This document shows positions 17,121-25,700 of a stretch of 32,893 nt of DNA, piece by piece. The stretch lies in contig CAUJIO010000042.1 in NCBI GenBank assembly GCA_963205315.1, positions 1-32,893 of the forward strand, read 5' to 3'. The position numbers and the translations under genes were made by a program. Each line of letters opens with the position of its first letter. The stretch's first letter is position 1. The notes below the pieces were generated by a model that worked only from the letters and a program-made list of their open reading frames with translations, was not told the DNA's origin and did not search any database. The DNA comes from Pseudomonadota bacterium (lineage in GTDB: Bacteria > Pseudomonadota > Alphaproteobacteria > Rhizobiales > Aestuariivirgaceae).

Positions 17121-18026
17121 ATGGCAACGAAAATCGAAAGAGACGAAATATCCGGCACGGACACAACCGGCCACGAGTGGGACGGCATCAAGGAGCTGAA
17201 CACTCCACTTCCCAAGTGGTGGCTCTACACCTTCTATGCCTGTGTCATCTGGGCACTTGGCTACACCGTGTTCTACCCGGCGTGGCCGATGATCTCGGGA
17301 GCGACACCGGGCGTTCTGGGCTATTCCTCGCGCGCCGAACTGGTGAAGACCGTCGACGTGGCCAAAGCCGCCCAGAAGGAGAACCTCGACAAGATCGCCG
17401 CGGCGAGCGTCGAGGACATCCTGAAGGACGAAAAGCTGCTGGCCTTCGCCCGTGCCGGCGGTGCCGCTGCCTTCAAGGTAAACTGCGTGCAGTGCCATGG
17501 CGCCGGCGCGGCCGGTTCGGTTGGCTATCCCAATCTCAACGATGACGACTGGCTTTGGGGTGGCCAGCCCGAGCAGATCCACACCACGCTCAAGAACGGC
17601 ATCCGCTACGTGCAGAACGCCGACACGCGTGTGATGGATATGCCGGTTTTTGGACCCGATCCCGCCAACGGCAACGCAGCCGTGCTGAAGCCTGAAGAGA
17701 TCGCCAGTGTCGCGAATTTCGTGATGACGCTCTCGGGTGGTGAAGCCGACGCCGCCAAGGCAGCAGCGGGCAAGGAGCTCTATGCGACCAACTGCGCCTC
17801 GTGCCATGGCGATACCGGCCTCGGCAACAAGGACATGGGTGCGCCCAACTTGACCGACAAGATCTGGCTCTATGGCGGCAAGATCGAGAACGTCGAAGCG
17901 CAGATCTCCAAGCCGCGCGTGGGTGTGATGCCGGCCTGGTCTGCCCGCCTCGACGAGGCGACGATCAAGCAGCTTGCCGTCTATGTCCACGCACTCGGCG
18001 GCGGCGAGGCGCCTGTCGCACAGTAA
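17121..18026 (+). CDS. ccoP: cbb3-type cytochrome c oxidase subunit III (diheme c)
   Basis: 301 residues from the ATG at 17121, with GAGGA eight bases upstream (within the end of ccoQ). An N-terminal amphipathic part precedes one membrane helix (about 33-56, WWLYTFYACVIWALGYTVFYP), then two cytochrome c domains with heme sites CVQCH (C122, C125, H126) and CASCH (C225, C228, H229) and Met ligands likely in VMDMPVFG and VGVMPAW. It accepts electrons from a soluble or membrane cytochrome c and relays them to CcoO. The gene is complete and of normal length. A strong hairpin follows at 18040. Confidence 0.97.
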   Translation: MATKIERDEISGTDTTGHEWDGIKELNTPLPKWWLYTFYACVIWALGYTVFYPAWPMISGATPGVLGYSSRAELVKTVDVAKAAQKENLDKIAAASVEDILKDEKLLAFARAGGAAAFKVNCVQCHGAGAAGSVGYPNLNDDDWLWGGQPEQIHTTLKNGIRYVQNADTRVMDMPVFGPDPANGNAAVLKPEEIASVANFVMTLSGGEADAAKAAAGKELYATNCASCHGDTGLGNKDMGAPNLTDKIWLYGGKIENVEAQISKPRVGVMPAWSARLDEATIKQLAVYVHALGGGEAPVAQ

Positions 18027-18039
18027 CGAAACGGCTTCG

Positions 18040-18077
18040 GTGGCCGCGCCAAGTGTGGCAACATGGCGCGCGGCCAC
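18040..18077 (+). terminator. strong GC-rich stem-loop between ccoP and ccoG
   Basis: GTGGCCGCG (18040-18048) pairs perfectly with CGCGGCCAC (18069-18077). Inside it CCA pairs with TGG after a two-base bulge, leaving a 12-base loop. It starts 14 bases after the ccoP stop. No T-run follows, so it may be a partial terminator or a processing and stability element that sets the ccoNOQP : ccoGHIS ratio, rather than a classic rho-independent terminator. Confidence 0.55.
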
Positions 18078-18150
18078 TGGCCAACTTCAATCGAACAGAC
18101 ACGGCGCCTACCTGACAGCCAAGGCCCTAGTCCGTGATCTGAGGGGAACG

Positions 18151-19674
18151 ATGGTTCAAGTCATCAATACGGTCGACTCTTCCGAGGTCGACAAGCACGA
18201 CGTCGCGGCGGTCAACAAGGCCGAGAACCGCCCGATGTATGCCTCGCGGGTGAAGATCCACCCCAAAGCCGGCGCCGGCACCTTCCGCCGCCTCAAGTGG
18301 ATTCTCGTCTTCGTTCTTCTCGGCATCTATTATATCTCGCCGTGGCTGCGCTGGGACCGGCCCGGCAATGCGCCCGATCAGGCGATCCTCATCGATCTAG
18401 CGAACCGCCGCTTCTACTTCTTTTTCATCGAGATCTGGCCGCAGGAATTCTATTATATCGCGGGCCTGCTCATCATGGCGGGCGTCGGACTTTTCCTCGT
18501 CACCTCGCTGGTTGGCCGTGCCTGGTGCGGCTATGCCTGCCCGCAAACCGTCTGGACTGACCTTTACATTTGGGTCGAGAGCAAGGTTGAGGGCGACCGC
18601 AATGCCCGCATCCGGCTTGATGCTGCGCCCTGGAGCGTTTCCAAGATCAGCAAGCGCGTCATCAAAATGGCGATCTGGCTGGTGATTGCAATCGCGACAG
18701 GGGGGTTCTGGGTCTTCTATTTCGCCGACGCGCCGACACTCCTGCATCAGCTGGTCACCGGGCAGGCTGCACCGGTCGCCTATTTCACCATTGCCATCCT
18801 GACCGCGACCACTTTCACCTTCGCCGGTTTCATGCGCGAACAGGTTTGCACTTACATGTGCCCGTGGCCGCGCATTCAGGGCGCCATGCTCGATGAGGAA
18901 TCGCTGATCGTCACCTACAATGCCTGGCGCGGCGAGCCCCGGCATGCGGGCCGCAAGAAGGCCGAGGCACAGGGATTGAAAGTGGGCGATTGCGTCGACT
19001 GCAATGCCTGTGTCGCCGTCTGCCCGATGGGTATCGACATTCGCGACGGCAACCAGCTCGAATGCATCAACTGCGCCCTGTGCATCGATGCGTGCGACAC
19101 GGTGATGGACAAGATCGGCCGTCCCAAGGGCCTGATCAACTATACGACGTCGAGCCTCTACAATGCGAATGTCGCCGGCAAGAACGAACATTGGAACGCC
19201 AGCCACCTGCTTCGTCCACGGACGGCAATCTATTTCACCGTGTGGGCCGCCGTCGGCATTGCCATGCTGGTGACGCTGATCAATCGCTCGCAGCTCGATG
19301 TCAATGTCGTGCCCGATCGCAATCCGCTGTTCGTACAGCTTTCCGATGGTGCTATCCGCAATGGCTACACCGTCAAGATCCTGAACCAGAAACAGGAGCT
19401 GCGGACGTTCCGCCTGTTGATCGATGGGCTGAAGGGCGCCACGATGGAAATGGTCGGCGAGGAAGGCGCGCCGCGCGAAGTTGTCGAGATCGCTGTGGAA
19501 CCGGACAAGCTCAAAGCCGTGAAGATCTATGTGTCGACGGCCGACCATGACGTTCTGAAGCATGGGAAGTCGGAATTCACATTCAGGGTCGAAGAATTGA
19601 ACGTCACGGGCGAGCCCGAAACAGCGATGGAACAAACGGTGTTCCACGCACCTGATAACGACGAAGAGGACTAA
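18151..19674 (+). CDS. ccoG: cbb3 oxidase accessory protein, polyferredoxin CcoG/FixG
   Basis: 507 residues from the ATG at 18151, which has AGGGG four bases upstream; the frame is open to 17974 but would overlap ccoP. Membrane helices lie at about 50-66, 100-120, 170-192, 208-226 and 420-440. Cysteine motifs are WCGYACPQT (C126, C130), VCTYMCPWP (C233, C237), and two ferredoxin clusters C281/C284/C287/C291 and C305/C308/C311/C315. A C-terminal Ig-like periplasmic domain completes it. CcoG is proposed to reduce copper for delivery to the oxidase CuB centre. First gene of the ccoGHIS maturation unit, which continues with short spacings. Confidence 0.96.
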   Translation: MVQVINTVDSSEVDKHDVAAVNKAENRPMYASRVKIHPKAGAGTFRRLKWILVFVLLGIYYISPWLRWDRPGNAPDQAILIDLANRRFYFFFIEIWPQEFYYIAGLLIMAGVGLFLVTSLVGRAWCGYACPQTVWTDLYIWVESKVEGDRNARIRLDAAPWSVSKISKRVIKMAIWLVIAIATGGFWVFYFADAPTLLHQLVTGQAAPVAYFTIAILTATTFTFAGFMREQVCTYMCPWPRIQGAMLDEESLIVTYNAWRGEPRHAGRKKAEAQGLKVGDCVDCNACVAVCPMGIDIRDGNQLECINCALCIDACDTVMDKIGRPKGLINYTTSSLYNANVAGKNEHWNASHLLRPRTAIYFTVWAAVGIAMLVTLINRSQLDVNVVPDRNPLFVQLSDGAIRNGYTVKILNQKQELRTFRLLIDGLKGATMEMVGEEGAPREVVEIAVEPDKLKAVKIYVSTADHDVLKHGKSEFTFRVEELNVTGEPETAMEQTVFHAPDNDEED

Positions 19675-19679
19675 GGATC

Positions 19680-20162
19680 ATGGCCATTGCCGCCACCGAG
19701 AAGCAGTTCACCGGCAAGCACATGCTGATGTCGATCATCGCTTTCTTCGCTGTGATTTTCGGCGTCAACTTCACCATGGCCTTTCTGGCCAACTCCACAT
19801 GGTCCGGGCTCGTGGTCGCCAATGGTTATGTGGCGAGCCAGAGTTTTGACAAGGATCTTGCCCGCCAGCGCGCGCAAGAGGCACTGGGCTGGACTGTGGC
19901 CCTCTCACACGCCGACGGCCGCATCCGCATCACGTTTGCCGACGCCGGCAAGGCTAAGATCGAAGGCTTGAGCATTACCGGCAAGCTTGAACGCCCGGTG
20001 ACCGACAAGGAAGACCAGGTCTTGACCTTTTCCAGCATGGGCTCTGGCGTCTATACGGCCCCCGCCGTCCTGAGCCCCGGTGTCTGGGACGTCGAGATTG
20101 ACGCCAAGGGCGGCGCCGGTGCGGATTACCGCAAGACCTTCCGCTTCATCACCAAGGGCTGA
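19680..20162 (+). CDS. ccoH: cbb3 oxidase assembly protein CcoH/FixH
   Basis: 160 residues. One N-terminal membrane helix (about 15-37, MSIIAFFAVIFGVNFTMAFL) carries a periplasmic beta-rich domain ending FRFITKG. FixH proteins are this size and are needed for stable assembly of the cbb3 complex. TAAGGA lies across and just after the ccoG stop as ribosome site, and the ATG is 5 bases from that stop, so translation is closely coupled. Identity is supported by order between ccoG and ccoI and by the NGYVASQSFDKD segment after the helix. Confidence 0.92.
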   Translation: MAIAATEKQFTGKHMLMSIIAFFAVIFGVNFTMAFLANSTWSGLVVANGYVASQSFDKDLARQRAQEALGWTVALSHADGRIRITFADAGKAKIEGLSITGKLERPVTDKEDQVLTFSSMGSGVYTAPAVLSPGVWDVEIDAKGGAGADYRKTFRFITKG

Positions 20163-20166
20163 AGCC

Positions 20167-22458
20167 ATGACCCTTCCCTGCTGCACCATCGATGGCGAAT
20201 ATTTCCAGCCGTTCAAGCTCGAGGGCGAGGACGCGGACCGCTGGACATCGACGGCAGGGCCGGGACTGAAGCGCATTGAATTCCTTGTCCCGCAGGCAAA
20301 CCGGCCACAGGCGATGAGTGAGATCGAGCGGGAAATGCCGAAACTTGACGGCGTGAAATCAGTCCGCGTCAATCTCACCGGCCGCCGCGTGACATTCATC
20401 TATGCCGACGACGTTGTAGAACCCCAGGTGCTGATCGATCAGCTTGGATCACTGGGATACATGGCAAGGCCCTTCGATCCGCGCGAGACGGGTCTGACCA
20501 AGGATGATCGTGACGGCGGAAAGCTGCTGCGGGCCCTGGCGGTGTCCGGCTTCGCTGCCGGCAACGTCATGTTGCTCTCGGTCTCCGTCTGGTCTGGGGC
20601 CGAAGACGCGACACGGGACTTTTTTCACTGGCTCTCGGCGATGATCGCCCTGCCCGCCGTCGCCTACGCCGGCCGGCCATTCTTCTATTCCGCCGTGAAC
20701 GCCCTGCGCCTCGGCCGGGTCAACATGGATGTGCCGATCTCGCTCGGCGTGCTGCTGGCCTCCTTCATGAGCCTGTACGAAACCATCAATGGTGCAGAGC
20801 ACGCATATTTCGATGCTTCAGTCACCCTGCTATTCTTCCTGCTCGCCGGACGTTATCTTGATCACCTAATGCGGGCGCGGGCGCGTTCAGCCATCGCCCA
20901 GCTCGTCTCGCTATCCGCCGATGGCGCCGCCGTTGTCGAGCCCGACGGCAGCCGCCGCTATCTTGCTGCCCGCGATCTGAAGCCCGGCATGCTCATCGCC
21001 ATAGCGGCCGGCGACAAGCTGCCCGTGGACGGCCGCATCGTCGACGGCATCAGCGACATGGATCGCTCGCTCCTGACCGGAGAATCCGCGCCCGAAACCG
21101 TGCGGCCCGGAAACCTCGTACACGCCGGCGAAACCAATTTGACAGCACCGGTGATTGTCGAGATCACCGCCGCAGGCAACGATACCTTCCTCTCGGAACT
21201 GGTGCGCCTCGTGACGGCAGCCGAGCAGAGCCAGTCCCGATACATCCGTATCGCCGACCGGCTGGCGCGTTATTATTCTCCGGCCGTCCACACCCTGGCC
21301 GCAATCACGCTGGCTGGCTGGCTGCTCATGGGCCATGGCTGGCACGACGCCCTGATGGCGGCCGTCGCTGTCCTCATCATTACCTGCCCCTGCGCGCTCG
21401 GCCTCGCCGTTCCGGCTGTGCAGGTGGTGGCGAGCGGCCGCCTGTTCCGGGCCGGTGTGATGATCAAGGATGGCGCGGCGCTGGAGAAACTGGCGGATGT
21501 CGACACCGTGATCTTCGACAAGACCGGCACGCTGACCCGTGGCGAACCGGCTCTCGTTTCGCCGCTGACCGTATCCACCGAAACGCTGGCGATCGCCGCC
21601 GGCCTGGCGCAATCGAGCAAGCATCCCCTGTCACAGGCGCTGACGCGTGAAGTCGCGCGGCGCGGTTTGACGCCGCTATCGGTGAGCGACATCGTCGAGC
21701 ATCCGGGACAGGGCCTGTCTGGCACCTATCATGGCGAAAGATTGCGGCTCGGCAACCGGGCCTGGTGCGGCGCAGAAGAAAGTGCAGAGGACCACGGGCT
21801 GTTGGAATTCGCCTTCCGCCGTGGCGCCCGTGCGCCCGTGATGTTCCACTTCGAAGACAAGCTGCGCAGCAATGCTGCCGAGACCATCCGAACGCTAAAG
21901 GACATGGGGCTGAACGTGTCGCTGCTGTCGGGTGACCGTGAGGCAGCAGTAAACCGCGTGGCCATTGCAGTCGGCATCGAGACTGCTGTGCCACGCGCCT
22001 CCCCGCAGGCCAAGCTTGCTTATGTTGAGGCCCTGAACAAGGCCGGACGCAAGGTGCTGATGGTTGGTGACGGCATCAACGACGCACCCGCCCTGGCCGC
22101 CGGCTATACGTCCATGGCGCCGTCCTCTGCCTCCGACATCGGCCGCACCGCGGCGGAAACCGTCTTCATGGTGGAATCGGCCTCCGCTGTCGCTGAAGCC
22201 ATCCAGGTCAGCCGCCGGACCCAGGCCATTGCCAAGGAGAACTTCCTGCTGGCCGTCGGCTACAACGTTCTCGCCGTGCCGCTCGCCATGGCGGGTCTTG
22301 TGTCGCCGCTGGTGGCGGCGGTGGCGATGTCCACCTCCTCGATCATCGTTGTCGCCAACGCACTGCGGGTTGGATTGGGCAAGACCAAGAAAGCTGGTAC
22401 GAGCACCCCCGCGGCAAAGCACAGCGTCGCTGCCGCAAACCTGCGAGATGCTGCATGA
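20167..22458 (+). CDS. ccoI: copper-translocating P1B-type ATPase CcoI/FixI
   Basis: 763 residues from the ATG at 20167, four bases after ccoH; AAGGG inside the end of ccoH is the ribosome site. Motifs of a P1B ATPase are all present: TGES (304-307), CPC in a membrane helix (C407, P408, C409; the copper path), DKTGT with phosphorylated D451, the HP pair H485/P486, and GDGINDAP (634-641). Eight membrane helices are expected. It exports copper for assembly of the CuB centre. Oddity: the N-terminal HMA-like domain (about 35-100) has lost the CxxC; where the metal loop should be it reads VPQANRPQAM. A vicinal Cys pair remains at C5/C6. The last base triplet overlaps ccoS as ATGA. Confidence 0.95.
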   Translation: MTLPCCTIDGEYFQPFKLEGEDADRWTSTAGPGLKRIEFLVPQANRPQAMSEIEREMPKLDGVKSVRVNLTGRRVTFIYADDVVEPQVLIDQLGSLGYMARPFDPRETGLTKDDRDGGKLLRALAVSGFAAGNVMLLSVSVWSGAEDATRDFFHWLSAMIALPAVAYAGRPFFYSAVNALRLGRVNMDVPISLGVLLASFMSLYETINGAEHAYFDASVTLLFFLLAGRYLDHLMRARARSAIAQLVSLSADGAAVVEPDGSRRYLAARDLKPGMLIAIAAGDKLPVDGRIVDGISDMDRSLLTGESAPETVRPGNLVHAGETNLTAPVIVEITAAGNDTFLSELVRLVTAAEQSQSRYIRIADRLARYYSPAVHTLAAITLAGWLLMGHGWHDALMAAVAVLIITCPCALGLAVPAVQVVASGRLFRAGVMIKDGAALEKLADVDTVIFDKTGTLTRGEPALVSPLTVSTETLAIAAGLAQSSKHPLSQALTREVARRGLTPLSVSDIVEHPGQGLSGTYHGERLRLGNRAWCGAEESAEDHGLLEFAFRRGARAPVMFHFEDKLRSNAAETIRTLKDMGLNVSLLSGDREAAVNRVAIAVGIETAVPRASPQAKLAYVEALNKAGRKVLMVGDGINDAPALAAGYTSMAPSSASDIGRTAAETVFMVESASAVAEAIQVSRRTQAIAKENFLLAVGYNVLAVPLAMAGLVSPLVAAVAMSTSSIIVVANALRVGLGKTKKAGTSTPAAKHSVAAANLRDAA

Positions 22459-22607
22459 ACGGCCTGCTGATTCTCATTCCCGTCGCTCTGTTTCTCGGCG
22501 GACTGGGCCTGGCGGCCTTCATCTGGTCGCTGCGGTCAGGACAGTTTGATGACCTCGAAGGCGCGTCCTGGCGCATTCTGCAGGATGACGACAAGCCGAA
22601 ACCCTGA
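22455..22607 (+). CDS. ccoS: cbb3 oxidase maturation protein CcoS
   Basis: A 50-residue protein that starts within the ccoI stop (ATGA). It reads MNGLLILIPVALFLGGLGLA followed by AFIWSLRSGQFDDLEG. A single helix (about 3-25) followed by W-(S)-x-(R)-SGQFDDLEG is the signature of CcoS, needed to insert cofactors into the cbb3 oxidase. The C-terminal tail is short and charged (DDDKPKP). Last gene of the ccoGHIS unit. Confidence 0.95.
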   Translation: MNGLLILIPVALFLGGLGLAAFIWSLRSGQFDDLEGASWRILQDDDKPKP

Positions 22608-22704
22608 GTTTCGCGACCAAGATCCAACAAGCTTCACCAAAATGCCGCAAACCTTGCCGATCAGTTAAGGTGCCCGTTGACAAGCGGGCGGCGGCGGTCG
22701 GAAG

Positions 22705-22735
22705 CTCCGTCGTATAACAACATATCGACGGAGGA
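22705..22735 (+). promoter_or_regulatory. 5'-UTR hairpin overlapping the ribosome-binding site of the alpha-2-macroglobulin gene
   Basis: CTCCGTCG (22705-22712) pairs perfectly with CGACGGAG (22726-22733) around a 13-base A/T-rich loop. The 3' arm includes most of the GGAGGA Shine-Dalgarno sequence at 22730-22735, which stands six bases before the ATG at 22742. Such pairing could hide the ribosome site and make translation sensitive to temperature, a protein or a small RNA. The pairing is seen; regulation is inferred. Confidence 0.5.
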
Positions 22736-22741
22736 TCCACG

Positions 22742-25700
22742 ATGACGGCGCATCGCAACCCTGTTCATGCCTTGCCGTGGATTCAGGCGAGAGTGGTCTG
22801 GTTGGCTATCCTCAGCCTGTTTGCTCTTTTGATGCCGTCGATACCGGCGCAGGCGGCCAAGCCCTTCCCCGTCGATCAGTTCAGCTATTACCTCAGTGAC
22901 TACGATTATGAGCTCGCCAAGCTCGCCAAGGATCTCAAGAAGACCGAAGCGGAGCTGCTAGCCGATATCCAGTCGGCGGAAACTGCCGGCAATGCCAGGC
23001 TGACGGCAGCGGCCATTGAACAGCTTCTGACCAAGCGCCCGACCGATAGCGCGTTGTGGCTGAAGCTTGCACAGCAGCTGGCTGTCTCCACTCCGATCAA
23101 TGATTCAGATGGCTACCAGCTTCCGTCCAAGATGATCGGCGCAGGACTTCGCGCCTACACCTATGCGAAGACCGCACCCGATGAGGCTGCTGCTCTTCTG
23201 ATCGCCGGTCAGGGCTTTGCCAAGCGCGAGAACTGGCGCCCGGCCCTCCTGGCCTACAAGGAAAGCCTCAAACTCGTCGAAATGGCCGAGGTCCGCGACA
23301 CCTACGAAACCATGCGCATCGATCATGGCTTCCGCGTTGCCGACTACAAGGTCGAGAATGATGCGACACCGCCGCGCGCCTGCTTTGAAATGTCCGAGCC
23401 GATCTCGCGCACCGTCACCGATTTCACCTCCTACTTCACCCAGGAACCAGGCCCCGTCGCCGCTGTCACGGCGGAGGGAACCAGACTCTGCGTTGAGGGC
23501 CTGAAGCATGGCGAGCGCTACACCATCACCGCCCGCAAGGGCCTGCCCGCCGCCGCCGATGACACCATGGCCAAGGACTTCTCCTTCGATTTCTATGTGA
23601 AGGATCGCAATCCCTCGGTGCGTTTCGCCAGCAAGAGCTATGTGCTGCCGCGCACCGGCCAGACCGGCATTCCGGTGATTTCGGTCAACAGCAAGGAAGC
23701 CAAGCTGGCGCTCTATCGCATCGGCGACCGCAACCTCATCGACAACGTGATGGGCTCTGATTTCCGCTCCCAGATCAACGGATACTCCGCCCAGGACATT
23801 GCCAACCAGAAGGGCAATCTTGTCTGGGAAGGCACCATGGAAACACCCGCTCCTCTCAACGAGGACGTAACAACCGCCTTCGCCGTTGATGAGGCGATGG
23901 GACAATTGCAGCCCGGCCTCTATGTGATGACGGCGACGCCCGCCGACATCGAGACTGACAGCTATGACCAGGTGGCGACGCAGTGGTTCGTGGTTTCCGA
24001 TCTCGGCCTCTCGACCATGAGTGGTAAGGATGGTCTGCACGTGGGCCTGCGCTCGATCGCCACGGCCGATCCGCTGGCGGATGTCGAGGTGCGCCTCATC
24101 GCCCGCAACAACGACATCCTGGCCACCGCCAAATCCGACGCCACGGGCACGGTGATATTCGCGCCTGGCCTGCTGAAGGGCGAAGGCGGATTGAGCCCGG
24201 CACTGGTCGTCGCCCAAAGTGCCGCCAGTGACTACAGTTTCGTCGACCTGACGCAGCCCGCCTTCGACCTCACCGACCGTGGCGTTGACGGCCGCGCCCC
24301 ATCCGGCGCAATCGACGCTTTCGTCTATGCCGAACGCGGCGTCTATCGCCGTGGCGAAACCGTTCATGCGACCGTGCTGCTGCGCGACGATGCCGCCAAC
24401 GCTCTGAGCGGAACACCCGTGACGCTGGTCGTGGAACGCCCTGACGGCGTCGAATACCTCTCCATCACGCTCGATGACAAAGGCGCCGGCGGGCATTCCC
24501 ATGACTTCGCCATCAATGCGGTGGCGCAGGGCGGAACCTGGCGCATCAAGGCGCTGACCGATCCCAATGGCGAGACCATCGGCGAGACGTCCTTCCTGGT
24601 CGAGGACTATGTGCCGGACCGCATCGAGTTCGATCTGAAGTCGAAATCGGCAACGGCAACCGTCGGTGAAGGCGCAGCCTTTGCGATCGACGGACGCTAT
24701 CTGTTTGGCGCGCCCGCCGCCGGTCTTGATCTCGAGGCCAGCCTGTCGATCACCGCAGACGGCCGGCCCTTCGCTCAGTGGAAAGACTATCAGTTCGGCC
24801 TGATGGACGAACGCATCGATACCATCCAGACGACGCTGAGCGATCTGCCGCAGACCGACATCAACGGCCATGCCGATGTCGTGGTGCGCCTGCCCGATCT
24901 GCCGGTGACATCGCAGCAATTGCGTGCCGATATTTCGGTGCGCATGCGCGAACCGGGCGGCCGTGCCGTCGAACAGACGGCGAGCCTGCCCATTGAGGCC
25001 ACCCAGCCGATGCTCGGTTTGAAGGCCGGGTTCGACTACGGTGCGGCTCCCGAAGGCGAGCCCGCGGCCTTCAAGCTGATCGCCATCGACAAGACCGGCA
25101 AGCAGGTGGCGGCCAAAGGTGCGGCCTGGACGCTGAAGCGTCTGTCGCGTGACTGGCAGTGGTTCAAGATGGATGGCGAATGGCGCTGGGAGGGCATCAC
25201 CCGCACCTCGAAGATCGCCAATGGCGTCATCGACATTGCGGCCGACAAGCCAACCGACTTTGCCCGCACCCTGTCCTGGGGCGAATATCGCCTCGAGATC
25301 GCGGCGGATGGCATGACGCCGGTGAGCATGGATTTCTCCGCCGGCTATTATTACGGCGATACCTCCAAGGCCGATACGCCCGACACGCTGAAAGTGGCGC
25401 TCGACACCACCGACGCCAAGTCCGGCGACACGGTGAACGTCAAGATCGAAGCCCGCTACGCCGGCAAGGCGACCGTGCAGGTCGTCGGTGACCGCCTGCT
25501 CTCCAGCCAGACCATCGACGTGCCGGAAGGCGGTCTCACCCTGCCAATCAAGGTCGGCAGCGACTGGGGCACCGGCGCCTATGTACTCGCCAGCCTCTAC
25601 AAGCCGATGGACGTCAAGGCCAAGCGCATGCCCTCGCGTGCCATGGGCCTCGCCTGGTTCGGCATTGACCGCGCCTCGCGGACTCTCGGCATCAAGCTGA

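Noticed and set aside
18397-19647. 416-codon minus-strand open frame across ccoG
   Set aside because: Antisense shadow; the plus strand encodes ccoG with all its iron-sulfur cysteine motifs.
22597-22613. Small inverted repeat CGAAAC/GTTTCG at the ccoS stop codon as a terminator
   Set aside because: The stem is only 6 bp, AT-containing, spans the stop codon and has no T-run.
22677-22718. TTGACA and TATAAC upstream of the macroglobulin gene as a promoter
   Set aside because: The spacer is 30 bases, too long for a sigma-70 promoter, and the second element lies in the hairpin loop.
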